The notes: generated by a model from the letters alone, not told the origin. A stretch of 64,000 nt of DNA from Deltaproteobacteria bacterium CSP1-8 (GCA_001443455.1 LDXO01000007.1:51143-115142), one strand, 5' to 3'. Shown: positions 38,228 to 46,305, counted from the stretch's first letter. Made by a program: numbers and translations.

Positions 38228-39664
38228 ATGGTCCGCGACGAACCGTTGCACGAGGGAGCGTCCTCCGCTCCCCTGACCGGGGAGGAAAAACTCGCCGCCA
38301 TCCTGAACAGCGTCTGGGAGGCGGTGATCACGGTGGAGCGGAACCACCGCATCTCCTCGTTCAACCGCGCCGCCGAGCATCTGGTGGGAGTTACCGCCTC
38401 CGAGGCCACGGGGAAGGATTGCCGCGAGATCCTCAAGGCGAACTTCGGGCCGGCGCAGCACGACTGTCCGATGGGGGACCTGACCGAAGGAGGAAAACCC
38501 CGCACCGATGTGGACGGCACCCTGGTGCGCGCGGACGGGCGGATCGTCCCGATCAGCGCGAGCTGGGCCTTCCTGGAAGACCCGACCGGGGAGCGGCTCG
38601 GCTTCGTCCTTTCTTTTCGAAGTTTCGAGGAGATCGAGCGGATCGCCGAGGAGAGGCGGACGAAGTTCCCCTACGGCGGCATCGTCGGGAAGACTCCCCG
38701 GATCCGTCAGATCTTCGAGCTGATCGACATGATCAGGGAGACCGACTCCACCGTGCTGATCACGGGGGAGAGCGGGACGGGGAAGGGGCTCTTCGCGCGG
38801 GCCATCCACGACCTCTCCCCGAGGAGGGACAAGCCCTTCGTCAAGGTCACCTGCGCGGCGCTGTCGGAGACGCTTCTCGAGTCCGAGCTGTTCGGGCATG
38901 TGAAGGGGGCCTTCACCGGAGCGATCGCCGACAAGATGGGCAGGTTCGAGGCCGCCGACGGGGGGACGATCTTCCTCGACGAGATCGGGGACATCTCTCT
39001 TCCCCTGCAGGTAAGGCTTCTCCGCGTGCTCCAGGAGCGCGAGTTCGAGCGGGTGGGGAGCAGCAGGACCCAGACCGTCGACATCCGGGTGATCGCCGCG
39101 ACCAACCGGGAGCTGAAGGCCCTGATGAAGGCGGGGCGGTTCCGCGAGGACCTCTTCTACCGGCTCCACGTCATTCCCGTGGTCATCCCCCCCCTCCGCG
39201 AGAGGAGGGAGGACATCCCCCTGCTCGTGGATCACATCCTCAAGCGCCTGAAAGGACGCGGGCTCGACCGGGTGCGCGCGGTCTCCCCGGAGGCAATGCG
39301 CTGCCTGATCGACTACCCATGGCCGGGAAACGTCCGGGAACTCGAGAACGTCCTCGAGCGGTGCGCAGTCTGCTCCCGGGGGGCGGTCCTCTCCGCGGCC
39401 GATCTCTCCGAGGAGGTTCGGGACCATTGCCACCCGCGAAAGGGGGAGCCCGCCGGATCCCCCGGCGCAGAACGACCCGATGCACCCGTCGCCGCGGCGG
39501 AAAATCACGCACCGGGGAAGGGAGGAGAGAAGGAGTGGATTCTCAGGACGCTTGAAGAAAACCGGTGGAGCCGGGGGGATGCCGCCGCCGCCCTCGGGAT
39601 CGACCGGTCGACCCTCTGGCGAAAGATGAAGCGGCTGGGAATCGGCCGGAAACGCAACACATGA
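38228..39664 (+). CDS. PAS domain sigma-54-dependent transcriptional activator (no receiver domain)
   Basis: A 478-residue activator. An N-terminal PAS domain (about residues 20-140) with two cysteines (GKDCREIL and QHDCPMGD) senses an unknown signal. The AAA+ domain (about 150-385) has GESGTGKG Walker A, the sigma-54 contact GAFTGA and the DEIGD Walker B region. A C-terminal Fis-type helix-turn-helix (RGDAAAALGIDRSTLWRKMKRL) binds DNA. No partner kinase gene is adjacent, so sensing is probably direct. Half-sites GCAACA/TGTTGC overlap its last codons and precede a sigma-54 promoter at 39794; the same sites occur before the RND operon at 21395. Confidence 0.94.
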   Translation: MVRDEPLHEGASSAPLTGEEKLAAILNSVWEAVITVERNHRISSFNRAAEHLVGVTASEATGKDCREILKANFGPAQHDCPMGDLTEGGKPRTDVDGTLVRADGRIVPISASWAFLEDPTGERLGFVLSFRSFEEIERIAEERRTKFPYGGIVGKTPRIRQIFELIDMIRETDSTVLITGESGTGKGLFARAIHDLSPRRDKPFVKVTCAALSETLLESELFGHVKGAFTGAIADKMGRFEAADGGTIFLDEIGDISLPLQVRLLRVLQEREFERVGSSRTQTVDIRVIAATNRELKALMKAGRFREDLFYRLHVIPVVIPPLRERREDIPLLVDHILKRLKGRGLDRVRAVSPEAMRCLIDYPWPGNVRELENVLERCAVCSRGAVLSAADLSEEVRDHCHPRKGEPAGSPGAERPDAPVAAAENHAPGKGGEKEWILRTLEENRWSRGDAAAALGIDRSTLWRKMKRLGIGRKRNT

Positions 39665-39689
39665 CACGTTTTGTTGCAGAATTTGTTGC
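39654..39689 (+). promoter_or_regulatory. Putative enhancer (UAS) with GCAACA / TGTTGC half-sites
   Basis: GCAACA (39654-39659) and TGTTGC (39672-39677) form a perfect inverted repeat, and a third half-site TTGTTGC lies at 39683-39689. It overlaps the 3' end of the activator gene and lies about 105-140 bases before a sigma-54 promoter. CACGTTTTGTTGCA here matches CACATTTTGTTGTA at 21204. Confidence 0.65.
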
Positions 39690-39793
39690 GGAGTCTGTCA
39701 ACCGGGACGAAAGGCGGCTCACGCTACCTGGCTCCGATTTTAAAACATATTGGAAAATAAAGAGTTTTAACGAAATTTTTCTTCAAGCGGGAA

Positions 39794-39808
39794 TGGCATC
39801 CTCTGTGC
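39794..39808 (+). promoter_or_regulatory. Sigma-54 promoter downstream of the activator gene
   Basis: TGGCATCCTCTGTGC has GG and GC ten bases apart and is identical to the promoter at 21314 over its first nine bases plus the GC. The AT-rich DNA between the enhancer and promoter (39735-39785) would bend easily. It points at the small gene cluster beginning at 39968. Confidence 0.65.
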
Positions 39809-39848
39809 ATTTATGATGAGAAGCCGGTTCACCCCGGGCTCCGTGGGC

Positions 39849-39929
39849 GAGGACACTCCTCAACACTGAGGGGGGACACTCCTCAACGTACAACTCGAAA
39901 TAGGAATGTCCCCCTTTGGATTGTCCCCG
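39849..39929. repeat. R2a palindromic element with extra partial arms
   Basis: The complete unit is 39872-39913: GGGGACACTCCT and AGGAATGTCCCC arms around CAACGTACAACTCGAAAT. A partial left arm (about 39851) and a partial right arm (about 39918) flank it. The same unit, inverted and nearly identical, lies at 58931. It falls in the leader of the transcript from the promoter at 39794. Confidence 0.75.
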
Positions 39930-39967
39930 GTGAATTGCGTCGAGCGGGAGCGCAGAGGGAGGATTCG

Positions 39968-40159
39968 ATGAACGTGGAAAGATGGATCCGGGTCATCGCG
40001 GGGACATTTGTGCTGACAGGGCTGCTCCTCGGGTTGTACGTCAACAAGTACTGGTTTCTGTTCACCGGTTTCGTCGGGGTCAACCTGTTCCAGTCCGGCC
40101 TGACGAACTGGTGCCTCATGGAAACGATCCTGAAAAAGGTCGGCGTTCCGGAAAGATAA
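39968..40159 (+). CDS. Small DUF2892 family membrane protein
   Basis: A 63-residue protein with two membrane helices (about residues 8-25 and 28-47) and the family pattern NVERWIRVIAGTFVL, YWFLFTGFVGVNLFQSG, TNWCLMETILKKVG. A conserved-position cysteine (CLME) lies at the end of helix two. GAGGGAGGA precedes the ATG. DUF2892 domains are often found with rhodanese-like or sulfide-stress genes, which is context only. First gene after the sigma-54 promoter at 39794. Confidence 0.85.
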   Translation: MNVERWIRVIAGTFVLTGLLLGLYVNKYWFLFTGFVGVNLFQSGLTNWCLMETILKKVGVPER

Positions 40160-40173
40160 AGGGGGATTGATCG

Positions 40174-40386
40174 ATGCCGCTCTACGAACACCGGTGCGAA
40201 TCGTGCCGGAAGGTGTTCGAGGCGTACAAGCGCCTCTCGGATGACACGGAGGAGGCGTGCCCCGCATGCGGCGGCAACTCCTCCCGCGTGGGCATCTCCC
40301 TGTTCAGCGCACGGGGGAGCGGGTCCGGCGCCTCGTTCGGCGGGTCTTCCTGCGGGGGCGGTTCGCGCCGTTCGCCGTTCCGCTGA
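40174..40386 (+). CDS. FmdB family zinc-ribbon protein
   Basis: A 70-residue protein starting MPLYEHRCESC, with two CxxC pairs (Cys8/Cys11 and Cys29/Cys32) forming the zinc ribbon, then a Gly/Ser-rich tail ending in SCGGGSRRS. FmdB was named from a formamidase gene cluster; its general role is unresolved. It follows the DUF2892 gene by 14 bases with GGGGG upstream. Confidence 0.88.
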   Translation: MPLYEHRCESCRKVFEAYKRLSDDTEEACPACGGNSSRVGISLFSARGSGSGASFGGSSCGGGSRRSPFR

Positions 40387-40463
40387 ACGTAACGGATGGG
40401 CCCCGGCGGTCGCCGGGCAGGAAGGCGGGGAACGGATGCGAAGCCGGGAAGGAGCATGGCGGA

Positions 40464-40544
40464 ATGATGGGTGAATGGGGGACGGTGGTCCTCATTGCGG
40501 TTGTGGTTCTTGTCTTCCTGTTCGCCGGCGGCGGGGGCGGGTGA
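40464..40544 (+). CDS. Possible single-helix membrane microprotein
   Basis: A 26-residue open frame reading MMGEWGTVVLIAVVVLVFLF followed by a Gly-rich end. It has a good ribosome site (GGAAGGAG, 40447-40454) nine bases before the ATG, and it sits in line between the FmdB and DUF302 genes. One strong membrane helix fills almost the whole length. It is too short for homology to help, and in-frame hydrophobic runs can arise by chance, so it needs direct evidence. Confidence 0.4.
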   Translation: MMGEWGTVVLIAVVVLVFLFAGGGGG

Positions 40545-40598
40545 GGCTCCTGTTAGACGTATTGCCGCGGCCGTGCGCCGGGGGAGGAGGGGGAAACA

Positions 40599-40982
40599 AT
40601 GTTCATTACGGTCCGCAGCAGGAAACCGATCGGCGAGGTGAGACAGCGGTTCGAGGATGCCTCCGCCGCCAGGAAATTCGGCGTTCAGGGGATCCACAAC
40701 GTGACGGCTACGCTTCAGGGGAAAGGGCTTGTCTTCGACCGCAAGCTGTACATCTACGAGATCTGCAACCCGGGCTACGCCAAGAAAGTGCTCGACGCCA
40801 ACATCCGCATCTCCACGGCGCTTCCCTGCCGGGTCTCCATCTACGTGGATGGCGACGACGTCGTGCTCGAGACGCTTAAGCCGACGATGCTGCTCCCGAT
40901 GTTCAACGAGCCGGCGCTCGAGGGGACCGCGAACGAGGTGGAGACGGCGATCACGGCGATCATGCAGGAGGCGGCGAAGTAG
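40599..40982 (+). CDS. DUF302 domain protein
   Basis: A 127-residue cytoplasmic protein with the DUF302 layout: KPIGEVRQRFEDASAARKFGVQGIHNV, then LYIYEICNPGYAKKVLDANI, ISTALPCRVSIYVDGDDVVLETLKP and a C-terminal helix. GGGGGAGGAGGG lies upstream of the ATG. DUF302 proteins are widespread and uncharacterised, often near sulfur or heavy-metal genes. Probably last gene of the sigma-54-linked small cluster; an R1-type repeat follows 20 bases after the stop. Confidence 0.88.
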   Translation: MFITVRSRKPIGEVRQRFEDASAARKFGVQGIHNVTATLQGKGLVFDRKLYIYEICNPGYAKKVLDANIRISTALPCRVSIYVDGDDVVLETLKPTMLLPMFNEPALEGTANEVETAITAIMQEAAK

Positions 40983-41004
40983 GGCGGCTTCGCGCGCGCC
41001 ACCT

Positions 41005-41230
41005 AAAAACGGGGACGTTCCTTAGGACTCTTCCTCTCCTGCGGCGTGCGCTGCGGTCGGGTGGCCGGCTGCGATTCCCGGTTCCCGGGGACCCGAGGCG
41101 ATGCGGGGGGTTCCCCGAAGCGGCCTGTGGAGCGAGGTTCCGATTCCGGCGAGCGGAACGGCAGCGAGCGGGCGCAGGTCGCGAGCGTAGCTTTGGGGAA
41201 TCCCTCCGCGAGCCAGGGTCCACGGGAGCG
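41005..41230. repeat. R1-like element followed by an R3 copy
   Basis: GGGGACGTTC (41011-41020) marks a diverged R1. R3 in forward orientation follows at 41085-41230 with GAAGCGGCCTGTGGAGCGAG and GAGCGGAACGGCAGCGAGCG, close to the copies at 3731 and 32113. The linker between them (CTGCGGC, then GGCCGGCTGCGAT) resembles the linker at 60220-60260. No gene seen. Confidence 0.75.
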
Positions 41231-41277
41231 CAGCCGGTATCTACGCACCTCGGTAAAAAGCATCCCTCTCTTCAGTG

Positions 41278-41838
41278 TTACCGCAGGATGTTCAGGGTGG
41301 GCTTGATGAGCTCCATGAATTCCATCCGCGTGGACTGCCGCGTCCGGAAGACGCCCAGCATGGCGGATGTGACGGCTTTCGAGTTCTGTTTTTCCACTCC
41401 CCGCATCATCATGCAGAGGTGAAACGCCTCGATGACGACCGCCACTCCGTGGGGCGCAAGCGTGTCCATGATGGCCGTGGCGATCTCCTGGGTCAGGCGC
41501 TCCTGCACCTGGAGGCGGCGGGAGTAGAGCTCGACCACCCGGGCGATCTTCGACAGCCCGACGATGTTCTTCCTCGGGATGTACGCCACGTGGCACTTCC
41601 CGAAGAAGGGCAGAATGTGATGCTCGCAGAGGGAGAAGATGTCGAGGTCCTTGACCGTCACCATCTCGTCGTAGCTCTCGTGGAAGATCGCGCGCTGGAG
41701 CACTTCCCGCGGGTCCTGGCGGTACCCGGAGGTGAGGAAATGGATCGCCTTCTCGAACCGCTCGGGGGTTTTCGCAAGTCCCTCGCGGTCGGGGTTCTCC
41801 CCAATCTTGATGAGCAAGTCGCGGGTAAGATCCTGCAT
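41278..41838 (-). CDS. folE: GTP cyclohydrolase I
   Basis: Converts GTP to dihydroneopterin triphosphate, the first step of folate/pterin synthesis. The 186-residue length is typical. Zinc ligands are Cys71 and His74 (LCEHHILPF) and Cys142 ([10 protein letters not shown]); the substrate loop [18 protein letters not shown] and the [10 protein letters not shown] helix are intact. The ATG at 41838 is chosen; there is an upstream in-frame ATG at 41859 but homology starts after it. It is divergent from the ferritin-like gene with only 39 bases between starts, so promoters must overlap. Confidence 0.95.
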   Translation of the reverse strand: MQDLTRDLLIKIGENPDREGLAKTPERFEKAIHFLTSGYRQDPREVLQRAIFHESYDEMVTVKDLDIFSLCEHHILPFFGKCHVAYIPRKNIVGLSKIARVVELYSRRLQVQERLTQEIATAIMDTLAPHGVAVVIEAFHLCMMMRGVEKQNSKAVTSAMLGVFRTRQSTRMEFMELIKPTLNILR

Positions 41839-41877
41839 AATGGAGACATCATATAGCATCCGGAGGCGCGGCCGAAG

Positions 41878-42411
41878 ATGAAAAAGGGACCGGGGAAGAT
41901 CCTGTCCGGCGTGGTGGCGGAGGGGTGGAAGAAGGCGCTGATGAACGAGGTGGAGGGACGGGAGTTCTACCGGATGGCGGCGGGAAACGCCCGCCTTGAC
42001 GGCGTTCGCCAGATGTTCACCTTCCTGATGGAGGAAGAGGAGCGCCACCGCGTGGCCATCCTGGAGCAGATCGGGCGGATAGCGGAGGGGAAGCCTCTCC
42101 GGCCTGTCCGGAAAGGGTCGGGAAAGAAGGGGATCCGGAAATTCAAAAGCCCTCTTTTCACCCCGGACTTCGTGGCCCGGGGGAAGCAGGCGGAGGGGGA
42201 GGCGGCCGCGCTCTCGATCGGGATGACGCTTGAAAAGCGCGCCATCGAGCAGTTTGCCGCACTCCGGAGAAAGGTGAAGGGGGACGCGGCTGCGGAAAAG
42301 GTCTTCGATGACCTGATCGCGTGGGAGCGGGATCACCTCGAGATCCTCACGCGCCAGTACGAGCAACTCCGGGAGATGTACTGGGAAGAGGCGCGGTTCT
42401 GGCCTTTCTGA
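41878..42411 (+). CDS. Ferritin-like diiron protein (rubrerythrin-type four-helix bundle)
   Basis: A 177-residue helical protein. Carboxylate/His ligands of a diiron site can be seen in [29 protein letters not shown] and WERDHLEIL. It has no C-terminal rubredoxin domain. The family reduces peroxide or stores iron. A basic linker ([15 protein letters not shown]) in the middle separates the two helix pairs. GGAGG lies about 12 bases before the ATG. It is divergent from folE. Confidence 0.85.
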   Translation: MKKGPGKILSGVVAEGWKKALMNEVEGREFYRMAAGNARLDGVRQMFTFLMEEEERHRVAILEQIGRIAEGKPLRPVRKGSGKKGIRKFKSPLFTPDFVARGKQAEGEAAALSIGMTLEKRAIEQFAALRRKVKGDAAAEKVFDDLIAWERDHLEILTRQYEQLREMYWEEARFWPF

Positions 42412-42496
42412 GGAGAAACTCCCTCCGGCAAAGCGTCGCCGGACCGGGGGTCGGAAGGAAGGACCGGGATCCGGTGCGCCACGCACCGGGAGAATC

Positions 42497-43081
42497 GTGG
42501 ACGGGATGAGGACCGATGCCGAACTGATGGAGCTTTACCGAAGGGGGAGCCGGGACGCCTTCGAGGAGCTTTTTGCCCGGCACCACCGGAGGGTGATCCA
42601 CTTCTGCTACCGGATGACCGGGGACCAGGCGCGCGCGGAGGAGGCGGCCCAGGAGGTGTTCTTGCGGATCGCCCGTGCGGCCTCCACCTACCAGCCGACG
42701 GCGAGATTCACCACCTGGATGTACACCATCGCCCGGCGGACGACGCTCAATTTTTTGCGGGACGAAAAGGAGGATGGGGAAAAAGTGCCGATCCACGACA
42801 ACGGGGAGGGACGGGACGCAGCGGAAGGCCTCCCGCTTCCGGGCCCGGAGGAATGGGATCCCGAGCGCATCGCATGGGGCGAGCAGCTCAAGGAGAAATT
42901 CGTCGAGGCGCTCCAGAATCTTCCGGAGGGGCATCGGTCCGCCTTCCTCCTGAACCGCGCAGAGGGGCTATCGTATGATGAAGTGGCTACCGTTCTGAAC
43001 ATTACGGTTCAGGCGGTGAAGAGCAGGATTTTCCGGGCGCGGGAGGCGCTCCTTACGGAGCTCTCCGGCATTCTGAAATGA
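42497..43081 (+). CDS. ECF-type RNA polymerase sigma factor (RpoE-like)
   Basis: A 194-residue sigma factor with region 2 ([37 protein letters not shown]) and region 4 ([42 protein letters not shown]), joined by an acidic linker. Start is GTG 42497 or ATG 42506. The next gene encodes a zinc-finger anti-sigma factor, the usual partner, which would hold it inactive at the membrane. Genes for a DUF3106 protein follow in the same run, pointing to an envelope-stress type circuit. The signal is unknown. Confidence 0.92.
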   Translation: MDGMRTDAELMELYRRGSRDAFEELFARHHRRVIHFCYRMTGDQARAEEAAQEVFLRIARAASTYQPTARFTTWMYTIARRTTLNFLRDEKEDGEKVPIHDNGEGRDAAEGLPLPGPEEWDPERIAWGEQLKEKFVEALQNLPEGHRSAFLLNRAEGLSYDEVATVLNITVQAVKSRIFRAREALLTELSGILK

Positions 43082-43129
43082 AACCATTCCCGCAAGAAAG
43101 GGTTTAACGAGTGTAACGGGGTGACACCG

Positions 43130-43762
43130 ATGGAATGCAGGGAAATCCGGGAGATCATCAGCGCGTACGTGGACGGGGAGGCCTCCCCGGAGGAGGCCCG
43201 GCGGGTGGAGGAACACCTCGGAAGTTGCGCGCAATGCCGGTCGGCCGAAAAGAGAATGCGGGCCCTGGGGGTGGCCGTCACGCGAACGGAAGGGTCGGTT
43301 CCCCCCGATTTCCGGGAGAGCCTTTTCGCGCGGATGGAAGCGGAGGATCTCCTCCCGAAGCGTCGCAGCATCTTCGTCTTCTCGGTACGTTGGGCTGCCG
43401 TTCCCCTGGCGGCGGCGGCCGCGATGGCCCTCTACGTCCTCTCTTCCCGGGAGGCGCCCCGGGAATTTCCCTCCCCGGCGGTTGGGCCGCCCCGGGTCGC
43501 CCGCGAAATGCCGGGTCCGGGAACCACTTCTCCGGAGGCCGGGTCTCCCTTCTCGGCTCCCCGTGAGCTGGCCGGCTCCCCTCCGGCCGTTCCCGGCAAG
43601 GAGGAGAGGAAGACGAAGGTCGTGGCCGACGGGGGGAAGCTTTCCCCGGAGGACCGGGAGATCGTGGCCAATCTGGAGATTCTGGAGGACCCCGACCTCT
43701 TCGACGAACCGCAGATCGACGAGATGGAGATTTTCGTCCCATCCTTCCGGCGACAGGGGTAG
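43130..43762 (+). CDS. Anti-sigma factor with zinc-finger (zf-HC2) domain
   Basis: A 210-residue membrane protein. The N-terminal zf-HC2 motif (CREI...EEHLGSCAQCRSAEKR) gives a Cys/His/Cys/Cys zinc site that binds the sigma factor. One membrane helix (about residues 87-105, AAVPLAAAAAMALYVL) is followed by a Pro-rich periplasmic part and an acidic C terminus (LEILEDPDLFDEPQIDEMEI). ATG 43130 is preferred to GTG 43121. It lies 48 bases after the sigma gene and 4 bases before the DUF3106 gene. Confidence 0.88.
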   Translation: MECREIREIISAYVDGEASPEEARRVEEHLGSCAQCRSAEKRMRALGVAVTRTEGSVPPDFRESLFARMEAEDLLPKRRSIFVFSVRWAAVPLAAAAAMALYVLSSREAPREFPSPAVGPPRVAREMPGPGTTSPEAGSPFSAPRELAGSPPAVPGKEERKTKVVADGGKLSPEDREIVANLEILEDPDLFDEPQIDEMEIFVPSFRRQG

Positions 43763-43766
43763 ACTG

Positions 43767-44396
43767 ATGTCACCGGGTTACCGAAAACGGTGGATTCTGA
43801 CGGGTGCATGGGCGATCTGTCTGGCCGTCATGACCATTCCCTGGGGACTGGCCGTTGCGGACAACCGGGAAGGAGCCGTGTCCGGGCAAAGGGACGAGGT
43901 ATCCTCAAGGGAGGAGGTCCGGCGGGTGGGCCAGGCGGGAGAGGTGACGCCGGAGAAGCTCGAGCGCTGGCGCACCATGACTCCGGAAGAGCGGGAGAAG
44001 GTCCGCGAAAGGTACCGCCGGTGGAAGGAGCTTCCCCCGGAACGCAAGGAGAGAATCCTCGAACGGAGGAAAAGTTGGCGGGAACTCCCGGAGGGACAGC
44101 GGCACTTCCTGATGAAGCGGCGCGAGATCTACCGGACCGCCGGGCCGGAGGAGAAGCGGACCATCGAGGAGTTCGTGCGACACTTTCGGCAGCTCCCCCC
44201 CGAACGGCGCCATGCGATGCGGCAAAGGCTGGCCGAGTGGAAGGACCTTCCCGCGGCCGAGCGGAACGAGCGTCTGGGGGACTGGTCGTTTTACCGGAAC
44301 CTTTCCCCCGGCGAGCGGAAGACGGTGAACCGTTTTCTGTTCCCGGAGTCCCCTTCGGGACCGAGGCGCGGTCCCCCCGGTTCTCCGCGTGACTGA
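43767..44396 (+). CDS. DUF3106 family periplasmic protein
   Basis: A 209-residue secreted protein with a signal peptide (about residues 1-31, ending GLAVADN). The mature chain is a tandem of short charged repeats of the form W-x-x-L-P-P-E-R-x-x, e.g. RYRRWKELPPERKERILERR, RHFRQLPPERRHAMRQRL, WSFYRNLSPGERKTVNRF. This repeat is the DUF3106 hallmark. It follows the anti-sigma gene by four bases and may sense or buffer something in the periplasm, as heat-shock and CpxP-like proteins do; that is a guess. It overlaps tadA by eight bases. Confidence 0.85.
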   Translation: MSPGYRKRWILTGAWAICLAVMTIPWGLAVADNREGAVSGQRDEVSSREEVRRVGQAGEVTPEKLERWRTMTPEEREKVRERYRRWKELPPERKERILERRKSWRELPEGQRHFLMKRREIYRTAGPEEKRTIEEFVRHFRQLPPERRHAMRQRLAEWKDLPAAERNERLGDWSFYRNLSPGERKTVNRFLFPESPSGPRRGPPGSPRD

Positions 44397-44847
44397 CCGG
44401 GAACGGTGGATGCGAGCCGCGCTTGGCGAGGCGGAGAAGGCGGCGAAGGAGGGAGAGGTCCCGGTCGGCGCGGTCGTGGTGGGGCCCTCCGGGGAGATCC
44501 TCGCTCGCGCGCGCAACCGGATGGTCGCGGGGAACGATCCCGCCGGGCACGCCGAGATCCTCGCCCTGCGCAAGGCGGCGAAGAAACGTTCCAATCACCG
44601 GCTGACGGGTTGCCGCCTCGTGGTGACGCTCGAGCCGTGCGCGATGTGCGCGGGAGCCGCCGTTACCGCCCGGGTTTCCGAAATCATCTTCGGGGCGGCC
44701 GACCCCAAGGCGGGAGCGGTCCACAGCCTCTACCGGATCGCTTCCGACGAGAGACTCAACCACCGGGCGATGGTGATCCCCGGGGTCCTCGGGAAGGAGA
44801 GCGCAGCCCTTCTCACGGCGTTCTTCCGGACCCGCCGGAAGATATAA
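44389..44847 (+). CDS. tadA: tRNA-specific adenosine deaminase
   Basis: Converts adenosine 34 of tRNA-Arg(ACG) to inosine. The zinc site is present: His54 and catalytic Glu56 in AGHAEILAL, and Cys84/Cys87 in LEPCAMCAGA. The 152-residue length fits. GTG 44389 overlaps the DUF3106 gene. It lies close to the tRNA-Ser, SRP RNA, dnaX, ybaB, recR group, with only cls between, as in the Bacillus subtilis yaaJ-scr-dnaX-yaaK-recR region. Confidence 0.94.
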   Translation: MTDRERWMRAALGEAEKAAKEGEVPVGAVVVGPSGEILARARNRMVAGNDPAGHAEILALRKAAKKRSNHRLTGCRLVVTLEPCAMCAGAAVTARVSEIIFGAADPKAGAVHSLYRIASDERLNHRAMVIPGVLGKESAALLTAFFRTRRKI

Positions 44848-44862
44848 GGGCGGGGCGCTCCC

Positions 44863-46305
44863 TCAGAACAGCGGGGAGAAGATCCGGCAGGTGTCCTCGA
44901 GGAACCGCACCGTTTTCGGGCGGCGCGAGAAGGTGGCCGGGTCGAGCCGGAGGGAAAGGGAGAGGTCCTCCTCGAACGCCGCCGCGAGCAGGTCGATCTC
45001 CTTCCGTCCGTAGAGAAACACGCCGAGCTCGAAGTTGAGGAAGAAACTCCGGATGTCCACGTTCGACGACCCCACCACCCCGACGTCGTCGTCGATGATC
45101 AGCATCTTGGTGTGGATGTTCGTGGGCCGGTACAGGTAGATCTTCACCCCCGCCACCATCAGCTCGTCGAAGTAGGACCTTCCCGCCAGCCAGACCATCC
45201 GCAAGTCCGATTTCTCCGGCACGATCAGGCGAACGTCGATCCCCCGCAGCGCGGCGTTTTCGAGGGACGTCCCGATCGCGTCGTCGGGGACGAAGTAGGG
45301 CGTGGCGATCCAGATCCTCCTGCGGGCCGAGGTGAATGCCGTGAACACGCCCTGGTAGATCGGGCGGAGGGCGCGGTCCGGGCCGGAGGTCACCACCTGG
45401 AGCGTCCCCGCCTGGGGAGAATCGACCTTCCGGGGGGGAAGGGAGGGGAACAGGTGCCCCGCCGGTCCGGTCTCGTCCGTGGCGAACGCCCAGTCATCGA
45501 GGAAGATCACCTGGAAGTCGCGGACCGCCGGGCCGTGGATCACCGCGCCGATATCCCGCCACTGGTGCTTCTCCCGCTTCGGGCCCATGTAGTTCTTCCC
45601 GATGTTCATCCCCCCGCAGAAGGCGGCCATCCCGTCGGTGATGAGAAGTTTCCGGTGGTTGCGGAGGTGGGCCGACCACTTGCGGTGGAGGGGAAGCGCC
45701 GGGAGGAACTCCGCCACTTCCCCGCCCGCCAGCCGCAGCGGCCGGACGAGTCGTCGCAGGGCGCGCCACGATCCCACGGCGTCCAGCAGAAGACGCACCC
45801 GGATGCCCGCCTTGGCCCGGGCGGCGAGGGCGTGGATGAACCGCTTGCCGATGGGGTCGACGTCGAGGATGAAGAACTGGGCGTGGATGTGGTCGCGCGC
45901 CTCCTCGATCAGGCCCAGGACCGCCCGGTACGCCTCGTCCCCCCGGCTGATGAGGGAGACCCGGTTCCCGGCCACCGGAGGGGGCGCACCCGCTTTGGCA
46001 AGGACGCTGCCGCAGTCCGACGCGATAGGGGAGGAAAGGTCCCCGGGCCGTACCCGATTCTCCACGGAGCTTTCGACGGACCCGACCACCCCGATCTTCG
46101 CCCGGATGTGGCGCCGGATACGCCGCTCCCCCACGAGGTAGTACAAGGGAACTCCGACCATGGGCAGGAGGGCGATGGAGAGCACCCACGCGACCGTCGC
46201 CGCAGGCTGGCGCCTCTCGAGAATGATGCGCGGGATGAGGATGAAGGCGAAGATGTACCCGACCGTGGAAAGGACCAGCGCGGCGATCCGCCAACCGTCG
46301 ACCAA
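44863..46305 (-). CDS. cls: Cardiolipin synthase
   Basis: A 480-residue inner-membrane phospholipase D-type enzyme that joins two phosphatidylglycerols. Two N-terminal membrane helices (about residues 5-25 and 35-58) precede two HxKxxxxD motifs: HRKLLITDG with GGMNIGKNYMG (near residue 216) and HTKMLIIDD with GSSNVDIRS (near 396). The C-terminal DLSLSLRLDPATF-like region is also typical. It runs opposite to tadA, with 15 bases between their stops. Confidence 0.93.
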   Translation of the reverse strand: MVDGWRIAALVLSTVGYIFAFILIPRIILERRQPAATVAWVLSIALLPMVGVPLYYLVGERRIRRHIRAKIGVVGSVESSVENRVRPGDLSSPIASDCGSVLAKAGAPPPVAGNRVSLISRGDEAYRAVLGLIEEARDHIHAQFFILDVDPIGKRFIHALAARAKAGIRVRLLLDAVGSWRALRRLVRPLRLAGGEVAEFLPALPLHRKWSAHLRNHRKLLITDGMAAFCGGMNIGKNYMGPKREKHQWRDIGAVIHGPAVRDFQVIFLDDWAFATDETGPAGHLFPSLPPRKVDSPQAGTLQVVTSGPDRALRPIYQGVFTAFTSARRRIWIATPYFVPDDAIGTSLENAALRGIDVRLIVPEKSDLRMVWLAGRSYFDELMVAGVKIYLYRPTNIHTKMLIIDDDVGVVGSSNVDIRSFFLNFELGVFLYGRKEIDLLAAAFEEDLSLSLRLDPATFSRRPKTVRFLEDTCRIFSPLF

